DNA of 64,000 nt from Pseudomonas sp. VD-NE ins. GTDB taxonomy: Bacteria; Pseudomonadota; Gammaproteobacteria; Pseudomonadales; Pseudomonadaceae. How positions within the stretch are numbered: the stretch's first letter is position 1; each line of letters begins with the position of its first letter. The notes below the pieces were generated by a model, which worked only from the letters and a program-made list of their open reading frames with translations, had not been told where the DNA came from and ran no database searches. The stretch covers positions 1,631,001 to 1,695,000 of the forward strand of contig NZ_CP134772.1 in NCBI RefSeq assembly GCF_031882575.1, given 5' to 3'. Below are positions 16,627-24,901 of the stretch, in pieces. Made by a program: the position numbers and the translations under genes.

Positions 16627-17472
16627 TTAGCGGGTGCCGCGACGGCTCATGAACGCCAGGCGTTCAAGCAATTGCACGTCCTGTTCGTTCTTGACCAAAG
16701 CACCGGCCAGCGGCGGAATCGCCTTGGTCGGGTCGCGTTCGCGCAGCACCGCTTCGCCGATGTTGTCGGCCATCAGCAGCTTCAGCCAGTCGACCAGCTC
16801 CGAGGTCGACGGCTTCTTCTTCAGGCCAGGCACCTTGCGCACGTCGAAGAACACGTCCAGCGCTTCGCTGACCAGATCCTTCTTGATGTCGGGGTAGTGC
16901 ACGTCGACGATTTTTTGCAGGGTGGTACGGTCGGGGAAAGCGATGTAATGGAAGAAGCAGCGGCGCAGGAAGGCGTCCGGCAGCTCTTTCTCGTTGTTGG
17001 AGGTAATGATGATGATCGGGCGCTTCTTGGCCTTGATGGTCTCGTCGATCTCGTAAACGTAGAACTCCATCTTGTCGAGTTCTTGCAGCAAGTCGTTGGG
17101 GAACTCGATGTCGGCCTTGTCGATTTCGTCGATCAACAGAATGACCCGCTCTTCGGACTCGAACGCCTCCCAGAGCTTGCCTTTCTTCAGGTAGTTACGC
17201 ACATCGTGGACTTTTTCATTACCCAGTTGCGAGTCGCGCAGGCGGCTGACGGCATCGTATTCGTACAGGCCCTGATGGGCCTTGGTAGTGGATTTGATGT
17301 GCCAGGTGATCAACTTGGCGCCGAACGATTCGGCCAGTTGCTCGGCGAGCATGGTCTTGCCGGTGCCCGGCTCGCCCTTGACCAGCAGCGGCCGCTCCAG
17401 AGTGATGGCGGCGTTGACCGCCAGCTTCAGGTCATCGGTGGCGACGTAGGCCTGGGTGCCTTCGAACTTCAT
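16627..17472 (-). CDS. MoxR-family AAA+ ATPase
   Basis: 281 residues. Walker A GEPGTGKT at 33-40, Walker B ILLIDEIDKAD at 111-121, sensor 1 within IIITSNNEKELPDAFLRRC (with arginine finger pair RR), and a C-terminal lid. The chaperone-like AAA+ module acts on the VWA protein encoded just downstream. ATG 17472 is preceded by GAGGA. No third operon member such as a DUF58 protein is present, which fits the small MoxR-CoxE pairs seen in Pseudomonas rather than the larger PA3071-type clusters. Confidence 0.9.
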   Translation of the reverse strand: MKFEGTQAYVATDDLKLAVNAAITLERPLLVKGEPGTGKTMLAEQLAESFGAKLITWHIKSTTKAHQGLYEYDAVSRLRDSQLGNEKVHDVRNYLKKGKLWEAFESEERVILLIDEIDKADIEFPNDLLQELDKMEFYVYEIDETIKAKKRPIIIITSNNEKELPDAFLRRCFFHYIAFPDRTTLQKIVDVHYPDIKKDLVSEALDVFFDVRKVPGLKKKPSTSELVDWLKLLMADNIGEAVLRERDPTKAIPPLAGALVKNEQDVQLLERLAFMSRRGTR

Positions 17473-17643
17473 CTGCTAATCCTCGAACGGTAACGCCGAC
17501 CTGAACGGGCAGGGCGGGGGCGAAATAATCGGATGCCCGACTATAACGCGCAGGCCGGTCGACTGTGAACGCAGACGGCTTATTCAGTCTCTGAATGGGG
17601 CGTCACATGTTGACTCAGTCTCGGCCGATGGCCAGTATTCAGG

Positions 17644-17662
17644 TATCGCCGATTTGGCGATA
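17644..17662. promoter_or_regulatory. Palindrome upstream of DUF4160/DUF2442-HTH pair, possible operator
   Basis: Inverted repeat TATCGCC (17644-17650), GATTT, GGCGATA (17656-17662), ending 11 bases before the ATG of the first gene. Its position over the expected ribosome-site/promoter region and the HTH in the second gene suggest autoregulation of the pair; this is inference. Confidence 0.5.
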
Positions 17663-17673
17663 GCCTCACGGGC

Positions 17674-17904
17674 ATGACGACTAAATACCGATTTCGCGAC
17701 AAATACCGCATTCAGTTGCGCGAGAAGGATCACCCGCCGCCCCATGTTCACCTTATCGGTGGCGGCGTGGAGGTGATGCTGAGCCTTGAAACCATTGAGG
17801 TGATGAGGGGCAAGGCGCCGCCACTGATTATCAAGGAAGCGCTGGCGTGGGTCTCGGCTCATCAAGCGCAACTATTGGAGGACTGGAAACGATGTTACCC
17901 ATGA
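17674..17904 (+). CDS. DUF4160 domain protein (putative toxin-like partner)
   Basis: 76 residues. The family core KDHPPPHVHLIGGGVEV is seen at about residues 18-34, with the clustered histidines typical of DUF4160, then a short helix (ALAWVSAHQAQLLEDWKRC). DUF4160 genes are usually followed by a DUF2442 gene, as here, and the pair has been proposed as a toxin-antitoxin-like module, though no mechanism is established. Its stop overlaps an ATG of the next gene. Confidence 0.82.
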   Translation: MTTKYRFRDKYRIQLREKDHPPPHVHLIGGGVEVMLSLETIEVMRGKAPPLIIKEALAWVSAHQAQLLEDWKRCYP

Positions 17905-18389
17905 AAAGGCCTCGCCTGTCAGCAGTGCAGGCACTGTCAGACTTTCGATTGGCACTGACCTTTATTGATGGACAGGAACTGACACTTGATCTCTGCCGGG
18001 ATATTAAAGCTTATCCAGGGCTGCAGCCATTGCTCGATCCCAAAGTGTTTTTGACCGCAACATTGGACGACTACGGCTGGACTGTCGAATGGCTTGAACC
18101 CGATATACAGATTGGTGCAGACACACTTTACATGGATGCGCTGGCTCAAAACGCAGCCGATGAAAACACGCGAATCTTTATCGACTGGCGCGCCCGAACG
18201 GGACTGTCTCTTAATCAGGCTGCCGAAGCGCTGGGTGTCAGCGCTCGTAGCATCAGTCGCTACAGTAGTGGGCGCGAGGCAGTCCCACGTTCACTGGCGC
18301 TGGCTTGCCTGGGCTGGGATTCACTGCAACAAAACTCAACAATGGCTGCAGAGGAGTCGGGTCGCTATATCGTCAACCGCAAAACCTAA
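17892..18389 (+). CDS. DUF2442 domain fused to a helix-turn-helix (putative antitoxin/regulator)
   Basis: 165 residues from ATG 17892 (or 162 from ATG 17901, which overlaps the upstream TGA). Residues about 10-85 fit DUF2442: SDFRLALTFIDGQELTLDL, then a region ending VEWLEPDIQIGADTLYMDAL. Residues about 105-150 form an XRE-like HTH (WRARTGLSLNQAAEALGVSA then RSISRYSSGREAVP). The HTH makes this the likely DNA-binding repressor of the pair, with the palindrome at 17644-17662 as candidate site. The overlap with the DUF4160 gene implies co-translation. Confidence 0.8.
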   Translation: MLPMKRPRLSAVQALSDFRLALTFIDGQELTLDLCRDIKAYPGLQPLLDPKVFLTATLDDYGWTVEWLEPDIQIGADTLYMDALAQNAADENTRIFIDWRARTGLSLNQAAEALGVSARSISRYSSGREAVPRSLALACLGWDSLQQNSTMAAEESGRYIVNRKT

Positions 18390-19462
18390 CCAGCATCCGG
18401 CTTAGGCCGCTCATACCGCGCGTTGAACGCCTGTACGAAACCATTACGCAAAATCTGCAAAAACGCTTCGAATGCGCTGATATTTTGCTGGTGGACGTTG
18501 CCGCTGAGTTCGACCTTGGTGGCGAACTGGTTTTTCGCCTGGTTCTTCAGCACGGTTTCCGTGCCGCCCACCAGTGCCTCCCAGACTGAGCGGAAGATGC
18601 TCTTGTTCTTGTTTTCCACATCTTGCTGCCAGTTGAACACTTCGACGTCACGCAGCAGCGGTTTGATATAGCCGTTGACTTGCGCCTTTTTGGCCTGGGC
18701 TTCGATCACCACGTCACCGTGGCCGGCGTTGAAGTCGAACTTGCCGTAAGCCGAGGCGAAGTCGTTCATGCTTTTGAGTTCGATGTCTTTGGCTCGCAGG
18801 CGGAACTGGAAGTCTTCGAAATTGCTCAGCGGGTCGAAGGTAGCAGTGGTTTCCAGTGGGGCATGCCCGAGCAAAAGCGCTTTGCCCTCGAAACGGGCGT
18901 CACGTTTGCCCTGCTTGTCGACCACGTTGGTCAGGTTGTAGATGCTGGCCTCGACGTTGGTGGCGTTCATGTTGACCGGTGGTTTGGAGTTGAAATTGCG
19001 GAAGGTGATTTTGCCCTCATGAATCTGGACCTCGTCGAGGGTGATCGGCAGCAATTTGCCCAGTTGCGCGCGCCAGTCGGTGCCTTGACCGGTTTGAGAG
19101 TTCTGCTTATTGGCACCGCCATCGACGAAGTTGACTTCAGGTTTGACGAATTTGACCTGCGCTACAACAGCATGGTCGTACCACAGCGAATGCCAACTGA
19201 CCGCCAGATCGATCAGCGGTGCATTGACGAACGGTACCGGTACCTTGCCGTCGACCTTGACGATCTTCAGCCCATTGATCTTGTAGGCGCCGCGCCATAG
19301 GGCAAGATCGACATCAGTGATCTGGCCCCGATAGTCACCCATGTCCGCCAGTTTGCCGTTCAGGTAGTCGCGCACCATGTAGGGCAGGGCGATGTGCAGC
19401 GCGATCAGCAACACAACGATGACGACGAAAATCCCTAGTGGCCAACTGTAGCGACGCTTCAT
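18386..19462 (-). CDS. DUF748 family membrane-anchored protein
   Basis: 358 residues. One N-terminal transmembrane helix (WPLGIFVVIVVLLIALHIAL) is followed by a long beta-rich periplasmic region with the AsmA-like/DUF748 look: DVDLALWRGAYKINGLKIVK, LIDLAVSWHSLWYD, and ITLDEVQIHEGKITFRNF. Such proteins belong to the AsmA/DUF748 group, linked to outer-membrane lipid transport or biogenesis. The ATG at 19462 is preceded by AGGGAA; a much longer upstream frame (to 19813) overlaps cysK in antisense and is rejected. The stop overlaps the convergent HTH gene by four bases. Confidence 0.78.
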   Translation of the reverse strand: MKRRYSWPLGIFVVIVVLLIALHIALPYMVRDYLNGKLADMGDYRGQITDVDLALWRGAYKINGLKIVKVDGKVPVPFVNAPLIDLAVSWHSLWYDHAVVAQVKFVKPEVNFVDGGANKQNSQTGQGTDWRAQLGKLLPITLDEVQIHEGKITFRNFNSKPPVNMNATNVEASIYNLTNVVDKQGKRDARFEGKALLLGHAPLETTATFDPLSNFEDFQFRLRAKDIELKSMNDFASAYGKFDFNAGHGDVVIEAQAKKAQVNGYIKPLLRDVEVFNWQQDVENKNKSIFRSVWEALVGGTETVLKNQAKNQFATKVELSGNVHQQNISAFEAFLQILRNGFVQAFNARYERPKPDAG

Positions 19463-19589
19463 GACGGCAATTCCCTGACGATGTAAGCGATTGACTGTTA
19501 CGCCGCGCAGACGTTCGACCCGACTGGACTGCGCCAGGCAACAGGCATACCTTGGAAGGCTGAATTCAATGCTGCATAAGGACCCAGCC

Positions 19590-20564
19590 ATGAGCCGTAT
19601 TTTTGCTGACAACGCCCATTCCATCGGTAATACGCCGCTGGTGCAGATCAACCGTATTGCGCCGCGCGGTGTGACCATCCTGGCCAAGATCGAGGGGCGC
19701 AACCCCGGGTACTCGGTCAAGTGCCGGATCGGCGCCAACATGATCTGGGACGCCGAAAGCAGCGGCAAACTCAAGCCGGGCATGACCATTGTCGAGCCGA
19801 CGTCGGGTAACACGGGGATCGGCCTGGCCTTCGTCGCCGCGGCTCGAGGTTACAAGTTGATGCTGACCATGCCGGCCTCGATGAGTATCGAGCGTCGTAA
19901 AGTCCTCAAGGCTCTGGGCGCCGAACTGGTCTTGACCGAGCCGGCCAAGGGCATGAAAGGCGCAATCGAGAAGGCGGCCGAAATCGTTGCCAGCGATGCT
20001 GACAAGTTCTTCATGCCATCGCAGTTCGACAATCCGGCCAACCCGGCGATTCACGAAAAAACCACCGGTCCGGAAATCTGGAACGACACCGACGGCGCTG
20101 TTGATGTACTCGTGGCAGGCGTCGGCACCGGCGGAACCATCACCGGCGTTTCGCGATATATCAAGAATACCCAGGGCAAACCAATTCTGTCCGTGGCAGT
20201 GGAGCCCGTCTCCTCGCCGGTGATCAGCCAGGCGCTGGCGGGCGAAGAGATCAAGCCGAGCCCGCACAAGATTCAGGGGATTGGCGCCGGTTTCGTGCCG
20301 AAGAACCTGGACCTGTCGATGGTCGACCGGGTCGAGCAGGTCACCGACGAAGAGTCCAAGGCCATGGCGCTGCGCTTGATGCAGGAAGAGGGGATTTTGT
20401 GCGGCATCTCCTGTGGTGCCGCGATGGCAGTCGCGGTGCGGCTGGCAGAGACGCCGGAGATGCAGGGCAAGACCATCGTCGTGATTCTGCCGGACTCCGG
20501 CGAGCGTTATCTGTCGAGCATGCTGTTCAGCGATCTGTTTACCGAACAGGAGAATCAGCAGTAA
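19590..20564 (+). CDS. cysK: Cysteine synthase A (O-acetylserine sulfhydrylase)
   Basis: 324 residues. PLP-dependent enzyme making cysteine from O-acetylserine and sulfide. The PLP lysine is Lys44 in [10 protein letters not shown], the asparagine loop TSGNTG is at 71-76, and the phosphate-binding glycine loop reads [10 protein letters not shown]. The CysK-type sequence around the lysine ([15 protein letters not shown]) and the block [14 protein letters not shown] identify CysK rather than CysM. GISCGAA replaces the commoner GISSGAA in the substrate region. ATG 19590 follows AAGGA. Confidence 0.93.
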   Translation: MSRIFADNAHSIGNTPLVQINRIAPRGVTILAKIEGRNPGYSVKCRIGANMIWDAESSGKLKPGMTIVEPTSGNTGIGLAFVAAARGYKLMLTMPASMSIERRKVLKALGAELVLTEPAKGMKGAIEKAAEIVASDADKFFMPSQFDNPANPAIHEKTTGPEIWNDTDGAVDVLVAGVGTGGTITGVSRYIKNTQGKPILSVAVEPVSSPVISQALAGEEIKPSPHKIQGIGAGFVPKNLDLSMVDRVEQVTDEESKAMALRLMQEEGILCGISCGAAMAVAVRLAETPEMQGKTIVVILPDSGERYLSSMLFSDLFTEQENQQ

Positions 20565-20749
20565 GCGAATTGATTCAGATCAGCCGGGGTTCAGGATCGT
20601 TATGCTAATAAATGCTTTGTTGCGCAATTCTTAACACTGAATCTTGTGTAAGGCGGGTTTTGCCCGGCGCCGGTAGTGTTTATCATGGCCGGCTGCCATG
20701 CCGGGTAAAAGGGCATTGCGCAGCGTTGTCTTTATTCAAGGAGTCGTTG

Positions 20750-21688
20750 ATGACCTTTTCGTTAGCCGCCAAGGTGTTGGTGTTGCTGCTGTTTGTGGGC
20801 AGCATCCTCTATGTGCATTTGCGCGGCAAGGCGCGTTTGCCGGTTCTGCGCCAGTTCGTCAACCACTCGGCGCTGTTCGCCCCGTACAACGCTTTGATGT
20901 ACCTGTTCTCCGGCGTGCCGTCCAAGCCGTACCTGGATCGCAGCAAATTTCCGGAACTGGACGTGCTGCGCGACAATTGGGAAACCATTCGCGACGAAGC
21001 CATGCATTTGTTCGACGAGGGCTATATTCGTGCGGCGGAAAAGAACAACGACGCCGGTTTCGGCTCGTTCTTCAAGAAGGGCTGGAAGCGTTTCTACCTC
21101 AAGTGGTACGACAAGCCATTGCCTTCCGCCGAAACCCTGTGCCCGAAAACCGTGGCGCTGGTCAGTGCGATTCCCAACGTCAAAGGCGCGATGTTCGCGT
21201 TGTTGCCGGGTGGCAGCCACCTCAATCCGCACCGTGATCCGTTCGCCGGTTCCCTGCGTTATCACCTCGGCTTGTCGACGCCGAACTCCGACGATTGCCG
21301 GATCTTTGTCGACGGTCAGGTATACGCCTGGCGCGACGGTGAAGACGTGATGTTCGACGAGACTTACGTGCACTGGGTCAAGAATGAAACCGACCAAACC
21401 CGCGTCATCCTGTTCTGCGACGTCGAGCGTCCGCTGAGCAACCGCCTCATGACTCGCATCAACCGCGCGATCAGCGCCTGGCTTGGCCGTGCCACCGCAC
21501 CGCAGAACCTTGATGACGAACGCGTCGGTGGGATCAACCAGGCCTACGCCTGGAGCAAGAACTTCAGCGACAAGTTCAGCGGCGTGGTTAAACAGTGGAA
21601 ACGCCGTCATCCGAAGGCCTACCGCGTGATGCGGCCGGTGCTGGCGGTGTTGGTGTTGACGTTGTTGGGGTATTGGCTGTTTGGTTGA
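20750..21688 (+). CDS. lpxO: Lipid A 2-hydroxylase LpxO (Fe(II)/2-oxoglutarate dioxygenase)
   Basis: 312 residues. It hydroxylates the 2 position of a secondary lipid A acyl chain at the inner membrane. An N-terminal transmembrane helix (VLVLLLFVGSILYVHLRGKA) and a C-terminal one (residues about 290-312) anchor the aspartyl/asparaginyl-hydroxylase domain. The iron ligands are His161 and Asp163 in NPHRDPFAGSL and His208 in DETYVHWVKN, with Arg218 a candidate 2-oxoglutarate contact. The blocks LCPKTVALV and VILFCDVERP match enterobacterial LpxO. ATG 20750 has AAGGAG upstream. An intrinsic terminator follows. Confidence 0.85.
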   Translation: MTFSLAAKVLVLLLFVGSILYVHLRGKARLPVLRQFVNHSALFAPYNALMYLFSGVPSKPYLDRSKFPELDVLRDNWETIRDEAMHLFDEGYIRAAEKNNDAGFGSFFKKGWKRFYLKWYDKPLPSAETLCPKTVALVSAIPNVKGAMFALLPGGSHLNPHRDPFAGSLRYHLGLSTPNSDDCRIFVDGQVYAWRDGEDVMFDETYVHWVKNETDQTRVILFCDVERPLSNRLMTRINRAISAWLGRATAPQNLDDERVGGINQAYAWSKNFSDKFSGVVKQWKRRHPKAYRVMRPVLAVLVLTLLGYWLFG

Positions 21689-21701
21689 GGCTGGATGTTG
21701 T

Positions 21702-21734
21702 AAAAAAAAACCGCTCCTTGTGAGCGGTTTTTTA
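21702..21734. terminator. Bidirectional intrinsic terminator after lpxO
   Basis: Stem CCGCTC (21711-21716) and GAGCGG (21722-21727), with A run on the left and T run on the right. It serves lpxO and the convergent small gene ending at 21746. Confidence 0.92.
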
Positions 21735-21745
21735 TTGCCTGCGAA

Positions 21746-21946
21746 TCAGCGCCGTCCAGCGAGAACGTTGGGTTCATCTACGTCAATGCCATCGACAAGA
21801 ACTTGCAGAAATCGTTGCTGGTTGGTGGATAACACTAAATCCCCCAGCTTTTCATCGGCTTTGCGTGATCCCTTTTTCGAGGGGGGTCGTTTAACAACCT
21901 TACGCATTTTTTTGCCCTCGCTGATCATTAATTGAACAGTTTTCAC
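21746..21946 (-). CDS. Small basic protein, second gene of a GNAT-like pair
   Basis: 66 residues from GTG 21946, which overlaps the upstream TGA (GTGA junction). An internal ATG seven codons in could also be used. The first half is very basic (KKMRKVVKRPPSKKGSRKAD), the second half reads DLVLSTNQQRFLQVLVDGID. No family recognised. Size, charge and coupling to a GNAT-like gene resemble toxin-antitoxin operons, but an antitoxin usually comes with a recognisable DNA-binding fold, which I do not see. Lower GC than neighbours. Confidence 0.6.
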   Translation of the reverse strand: MKTVQLMISEGKKMRKVVKRPPSKKGSRKADEKLGDLVLSTNQQRFLQVLVDGIDVDEPNVLAGRR

Positions 21947-22470
21947 AATACTTTACCCTCCACTGCGAGCACAAGCCGGCCATCCAAATCAAATGTGAAG
22001 CCGAGCTGTCTATATTTCGGAATGGCTCCTTGCATGGGCTCCTGAACTTCAATCAATCTGCTGCCAATAATTTGGGCAAATTCGTCAATGGCCAGCATCG
22101 CCAACGCCGCGATACGGTTTTTAAGTGGATGCGCTTCCCTTGGCCTTCCCTCTAGCCGCACGATTCGAATCCGCTGACGGCTATTGTTTGGAATGACAAA
22201 ACACAGCCCGCAGAGCTCTTGTTCAAACCAGATCGCGACATCCAGAGACAAGGGTTCTCGGGCCTTCCAGGTGACGACATCTCCCCAGGAAAAATGCGGG
22301 TTATCCCAAAGCTCAAAAGCACTCATTGCCTGAGCATCGATGGCTTCGAAGCGTACTTTCGAAAAGTCTGCTCCCTCATGAAAAAGCATTTTCTTGGTGG
22401 TGATACTAGCCGCCTTTCTCGCCTCTGACCGATACAACTGATAGCGCAGATAACTCCGTTCCCTTGGCAT
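21943..22470 (-). CDS. GNAT-like protein of unknown substrate
   Basis: 175 residues. The second half has the GNAT pattern: a strand LDVAIWFEQELCGLCFVIPN, a strand with IRIVRLEGRPR, a helix HPLKNRIAALAMLAIDEFAQ, then SRLIEVQEPMQGAIPKYRQLGFTFD, where the Y...GF ending is the classic GNAT motif B close. The acetyl-CoA loop (usually Q/RxxGxG/A) is not clear, so acetyltransferase activity is tentative. It is the first gene of a two-gene operon with the basic protein at 21746. Reduced GC suggests acquisition. ATG 22470. Confidence 0.6.
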   Translation of the reverse strand: MPRERSYLRYQLYRSEARKAASITTKKMLFHEGADFSKVRFEAIDAQAMSAFELWDNPHFSWGDVVTWKAREPLSLDVAIWFEQELCGLCFVIPNNSRQRIRIVRLEGRPREAHPLKNRIAALAMLAIDEFAQIIGSRLIEVQEPMQGAIPKYRQLGFTFDLDGRLVLAVEGKVL

Positions 22471-22574
22471 ATGATTTCGAGCATTCCATGTCTCCCCATC
22501 GATAGGTGTAGCCGTTGCTCAACAGCCTATTCAGCTCTCATGCATCCGTCGCTACTGGCCCTTTGTCCAAATCA

Positions 22575-22627
22575 TTGCAATCCATGTCCCACGCTGGTTA
22601 TAGTCGGCGCTCGTGAGCCGTAAGGCT
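22575..22627 (+). promoter_or_regulatory. Candidate sigma-70 promoter and leader hairpin before the 54-codon small gene
   Basis: TTGCAA (22575-22580), a 17-base spacer, then TTATAG (22598-22603; TATAGT one base later also fits) looks like a promoter. Just downstream, GAGCC-GTAA-GGCTC (22614-22627) can form a five-pair hairpin at the start of the RNA. The remaining part of the 22471-22661 interval shows nothing else. Confidence 0.45.
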
Positions 22628-22661
22628 CTCGCTCCAACCCCTTCAAAAAAGATCTGCCCAA

Positions 22662-22826
22662 ATGCCTGCATCCCTCATCAACGCGGTAGTCGATTCAGCG
22701 GTCAACGCTGGCGTCGTGCCGTGCGGGAATCAGCAGCCCAAGCAGATCAGTCATTACCCTCCACCTGTCAGTAGCACGCCGGTGTGCGCAGTCGTATCAC
22801 CGCCGGGCGTTGGCGTTTCGGGCTGA
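22662..22826 (+). CDS. Small 54-residue protein or leader peptide upstream of EamA transporter
   Basis: The frame begins MPASLINAVVDSAVNAG and ends SPPGVGVSG. It includes CGNQQPKQISHYPPPVSS and a second cysteine (TPVCAVV). Third codon positions are strongly GC-rich, as in real genes of this genome, and the frame is uninterrupted between a plausible promoter and the transporter start. No strong Shine-Dalgarno is seen before ATG 22662 (CAAAAAAGATCTGCCCAA), which weakens the case. Just after the stop, TCAGCA-CTTTC-TGCTGA forms a hairpin. A cis-acting leader peptide for the transporter 96 bases downstream is one explanation; function is unknown. Confidence 0.5.
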   Translation: MPASLINAVVDSAVNAGVVPCGNQQPKQISHYPPPVSSTPVCAVVSPPGVGVSG

Positions 22827-22922
22827 TCAGCACTTTCTGCTGAGTCCTGTCGCCCGCCAGAAAAACCTACTGAATTTCAGCTTCGGCTGAGTTGGCTTCT
22901 TGCCTGACTACAGGTGGTATTC

Positions 22923-23786
22923 ATGTTTGTCCTTTCGAAAAAGTCCGCGCTCGCGGCCGCGTCCACGAGCCTGTTCGTTCTGCTGTGGAGCAGCGGGGCG
23001 ATCTTCTCCAAATGGGGCCTGGCCCATGCTTCACCGTTTGCCTTTCTGCTGATTCGCTTTGTGATTGCCCTGTGTGGGCTTCTGCTGTTGGCGCCGCTGC
23101 TCAAACTGAAGTTGCCCAAGGGTGGACGGCCGATGCTGTTTGCGATCGCCACCGGCGTGGTGTTATTGGGGGCTTATCAGATTTTCTATCTGCTGGCGCT
23201 CAACACCAAAGTCACCCCGGGGATGATGGCGACCATCATGGGCGTACAGCCGATTCTCACCGTGGTCTTGATGGAGCGGCAGCGCTCCGCGAGCCGGATG
23301 TTCGGTCTTGGCTTGGGGTTGGCGGGGCTGATCATGGTGGTTTACCAAGGCATCGGTCTGGCCGGGATGTCCTGGGCGGGGATGCTGTTTGGTCTGCTGG
23401 CGCTGGCGAGCATGACGCTGGGCTCGATCATGCAGAAGCGCATCACCGAAAATCCCCTCGGCACACTGCCAGTGCAGTATCTGGCCGGGCTGTTGTTGTG
23501 CGGGATTTTCGTGCCGTTTCAGCCGTTCCACTTTGAACACAGCACCGGTTTTATCGTGCCGGTGTTGTGGATGGGGCTGGTGGTCTCGGTGCTGGCGACG
23601 TTGTTGCTGTATCGGCTGATCGCGCAGGGCAATCTGGTGAATGTCACCAGTCTGTTCTACCTGGTGCCGGCGGTGACGGCAGTGATGGACTATCTGATTT
23701 TCGGCAATCGCCTGGCGGCGTTGAGCGTGCTGGGGATGCTGTTGATTGTGGTCGGCCTGGCATTTGTGTTTCGTGAAAGGAGGTAA
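22923..23786 (+). CDS. EamA-domain (DMT superfamily) transporter
   Basis: 287 residues, ten predicted transmembrane helices in two EamA repeats: LFVLLWSSGAIFSKWGLAHA in the first half, and a second repeat from MSWAGMLFGLLALASMTLGS to VLGMLLIVVGLAFVF. Members export amino acids or metabolites; the substrate cannot be read here. The start is ATG 22923 with AGGTGG nearby; a GTG three codons upstream is less likely. It lies downstream of the 54-codon small gene and may be controlled through it. Confidence 0.85.
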   Translation: MFVLSKKSALAAASTSLFVLLWSSGAIFSKWGLAHASPFAFLLIRFVIALCGLLLLAPLLKLKLPKGGRPMLFAIATGVVLLGAYQIFYLLALNTKVTPGMMATIMGVQPILTVVLMERQRSASRMFGLGLGLAGLIMVVYQGIGLAGMSWAGMLFGLLALASMTLGSIMQKRITENPLGTLPVQYLAGLLLCGIFVPFQPFHFEHSTGFIVPVLWMGLVVSVLATLLLYRLIAQGNLVNVTSLFYLVPAVTAVMDYLIFGNRLAALSVLGMLLIVVGLAFVFRERR

Positions 23787-23817
23787 CAGATCGTCAGGTG
23801 GCGGCTTTTAGGCCGCC

Positions 23818-23884
23818 GATCGCGAGCAGGCTCACTCCTGCAGGGGAACGCATTCCAACTGTAGGAATGAGCCTGCTCGCGATA
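23818..23884. repeat. REP-type inverted pair, class B variant
   Basis: Inverted arms ATCGCGAGCAGGCTCA near 23819 and TGAGCCTGCTCGCGAT near 23869, diverged from the usual unit (CACTCCTGCAGG in place of CGCTCCCACAGG). It is between the convergent EamA genes. Confidence 0.75.
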
Positions 23885-23907
23885 GCCTTTTTGGCAACAG
23901 CACAAAT

Positions 23908-24816
23908 TTATCGGGCCGGCACCTCAGCCGGTTTCACCACCGCCGGCTTCAACACCAGCCACAACGCCAGCGCAATCAATACCCCGCCATAAATGTGCGC
24001 CATCGATAACGGCTCATCCAGCAACAACGCCCCCCACAACACCCCGAACGGCGGAATCATGAAGGTCACGGTCATCGACTTCACCGGACCGATCGAGCTG
24101 AGCAGGCGGAAGTAAATGATGTAGGCAAACGCCGTGCAGCCCAGACCCAGGCCCAACAGCGACAGCCAGACATTCCAGCCACCCCAACTGACCGGCGGCG
24201 CGGTGATCACGCTATAGCCGAACAGCGGCAACAGGAACAACGTCGCACCAAGCATGCTGCCCAGCGCCGACAGACGACTGTCCAGCCCGCCGGCCTGATC
24301 CAGCCAGCGCCGCGCGAGGAAACCGGCAAAACCATAACAGGTGGTCGCCAGCAGGCAGGCGAGGGCGCCCATCAATAATTGCAGATCGAACGCCACGGGG
24401 CCTGCGCGGGTCAGTACGCCAACGCCAAACAGGCCGAGGAACACCCCACCCAGTTTGGCAGCAGTGAGTTTTTCACTGAAAAACAACCCGCCAATCAGCA
24501 CGCCCATCAGCGGCGTGGTGGCGTTGAAGATCGCCGAATAACCGGCCGGCAACACCTGGGCCGCGACCGAATACAGCGTCGCCGGAATCCCCGAGTTGAT
24601 GACGCCCAGCAGCATCACGGTTTTCAGTTTGCCTTTGAAATCCCAGCGCACGCGCATCAGCCCGAGGATCACCAACAGGCCAACGGCTGCAATCGATACG
24701 CGAAAGAAACCGGTCGGGACCGTGCCGATCACCGGCGCAATAATGCGCATGAACAGAAAACTTGCGCCCCAGATGGCCGCCAGCGACAACATACGGAAAA
24801 TATCGACAGGGCTCAC
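23908..24816 (-). CDS. EamA-domain (DMT superfamily) transporter
   Basis: 302 residues with ten transmembrane helices. The first repeat includes LAAIWGASFLFMRIIAPVIG and GYSAIFNATTPLMGVLIGGL; the second includes YIIYFRLLSSIGPVKSMTVT and PPFGVLWGALLLDEPLS, the usual EamA endings. Start GTG 24816, preceded by GGAAGGAG. It is a paralog of the genes at 22923, 45103 and 57725 but not a close copy. Export of an amino acid or drug-like metabolite is likely; specificity unknown. Confidence 0.85.
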   Translation of the reverse strand: MSPVDIFRMLSLAAIWGASFLFMRIIAPVIGTVPTGFFRVSIAAVGLLVILGLMRVRWDFKGKLKTVMLLGVINSGIPATLYSVAAQVLPAGYSAIFNATTPLMGVLIGGLFFSEKLTAAKLGGVFLGLFGVGVLTRAGPVAFDLQLLMGALACLLATTCYGFAGFLARRWLDQAGGLDSRLSALGSMLGATLFLLPLFGYSVITAPPVSWGGWNVWLSLLGLGLGCTAFAYIIYFRLLSSIGPVKSMTVTFMIPPFGVLWGALLLDEPLSMAHIYGGVLIALALWLVLKPAVVKPAEVPAR

Positions 24817-24901
24817 GGCGGGTCTCCTTCCTTGATCGGGACGAGAGTGTTGCCGAGCGCCCTGACGAAGGCAACCGCTATTCGGGCATTCAACTCTCCG
24901 C

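Noticed and set aside
19463..19813. N-terminal extension of the DUF748 frame
   Set aside because: It is antisense to the start of cysK, and the ATG at 19462 has a good ribosome site and begins a clean transmembrane helix.
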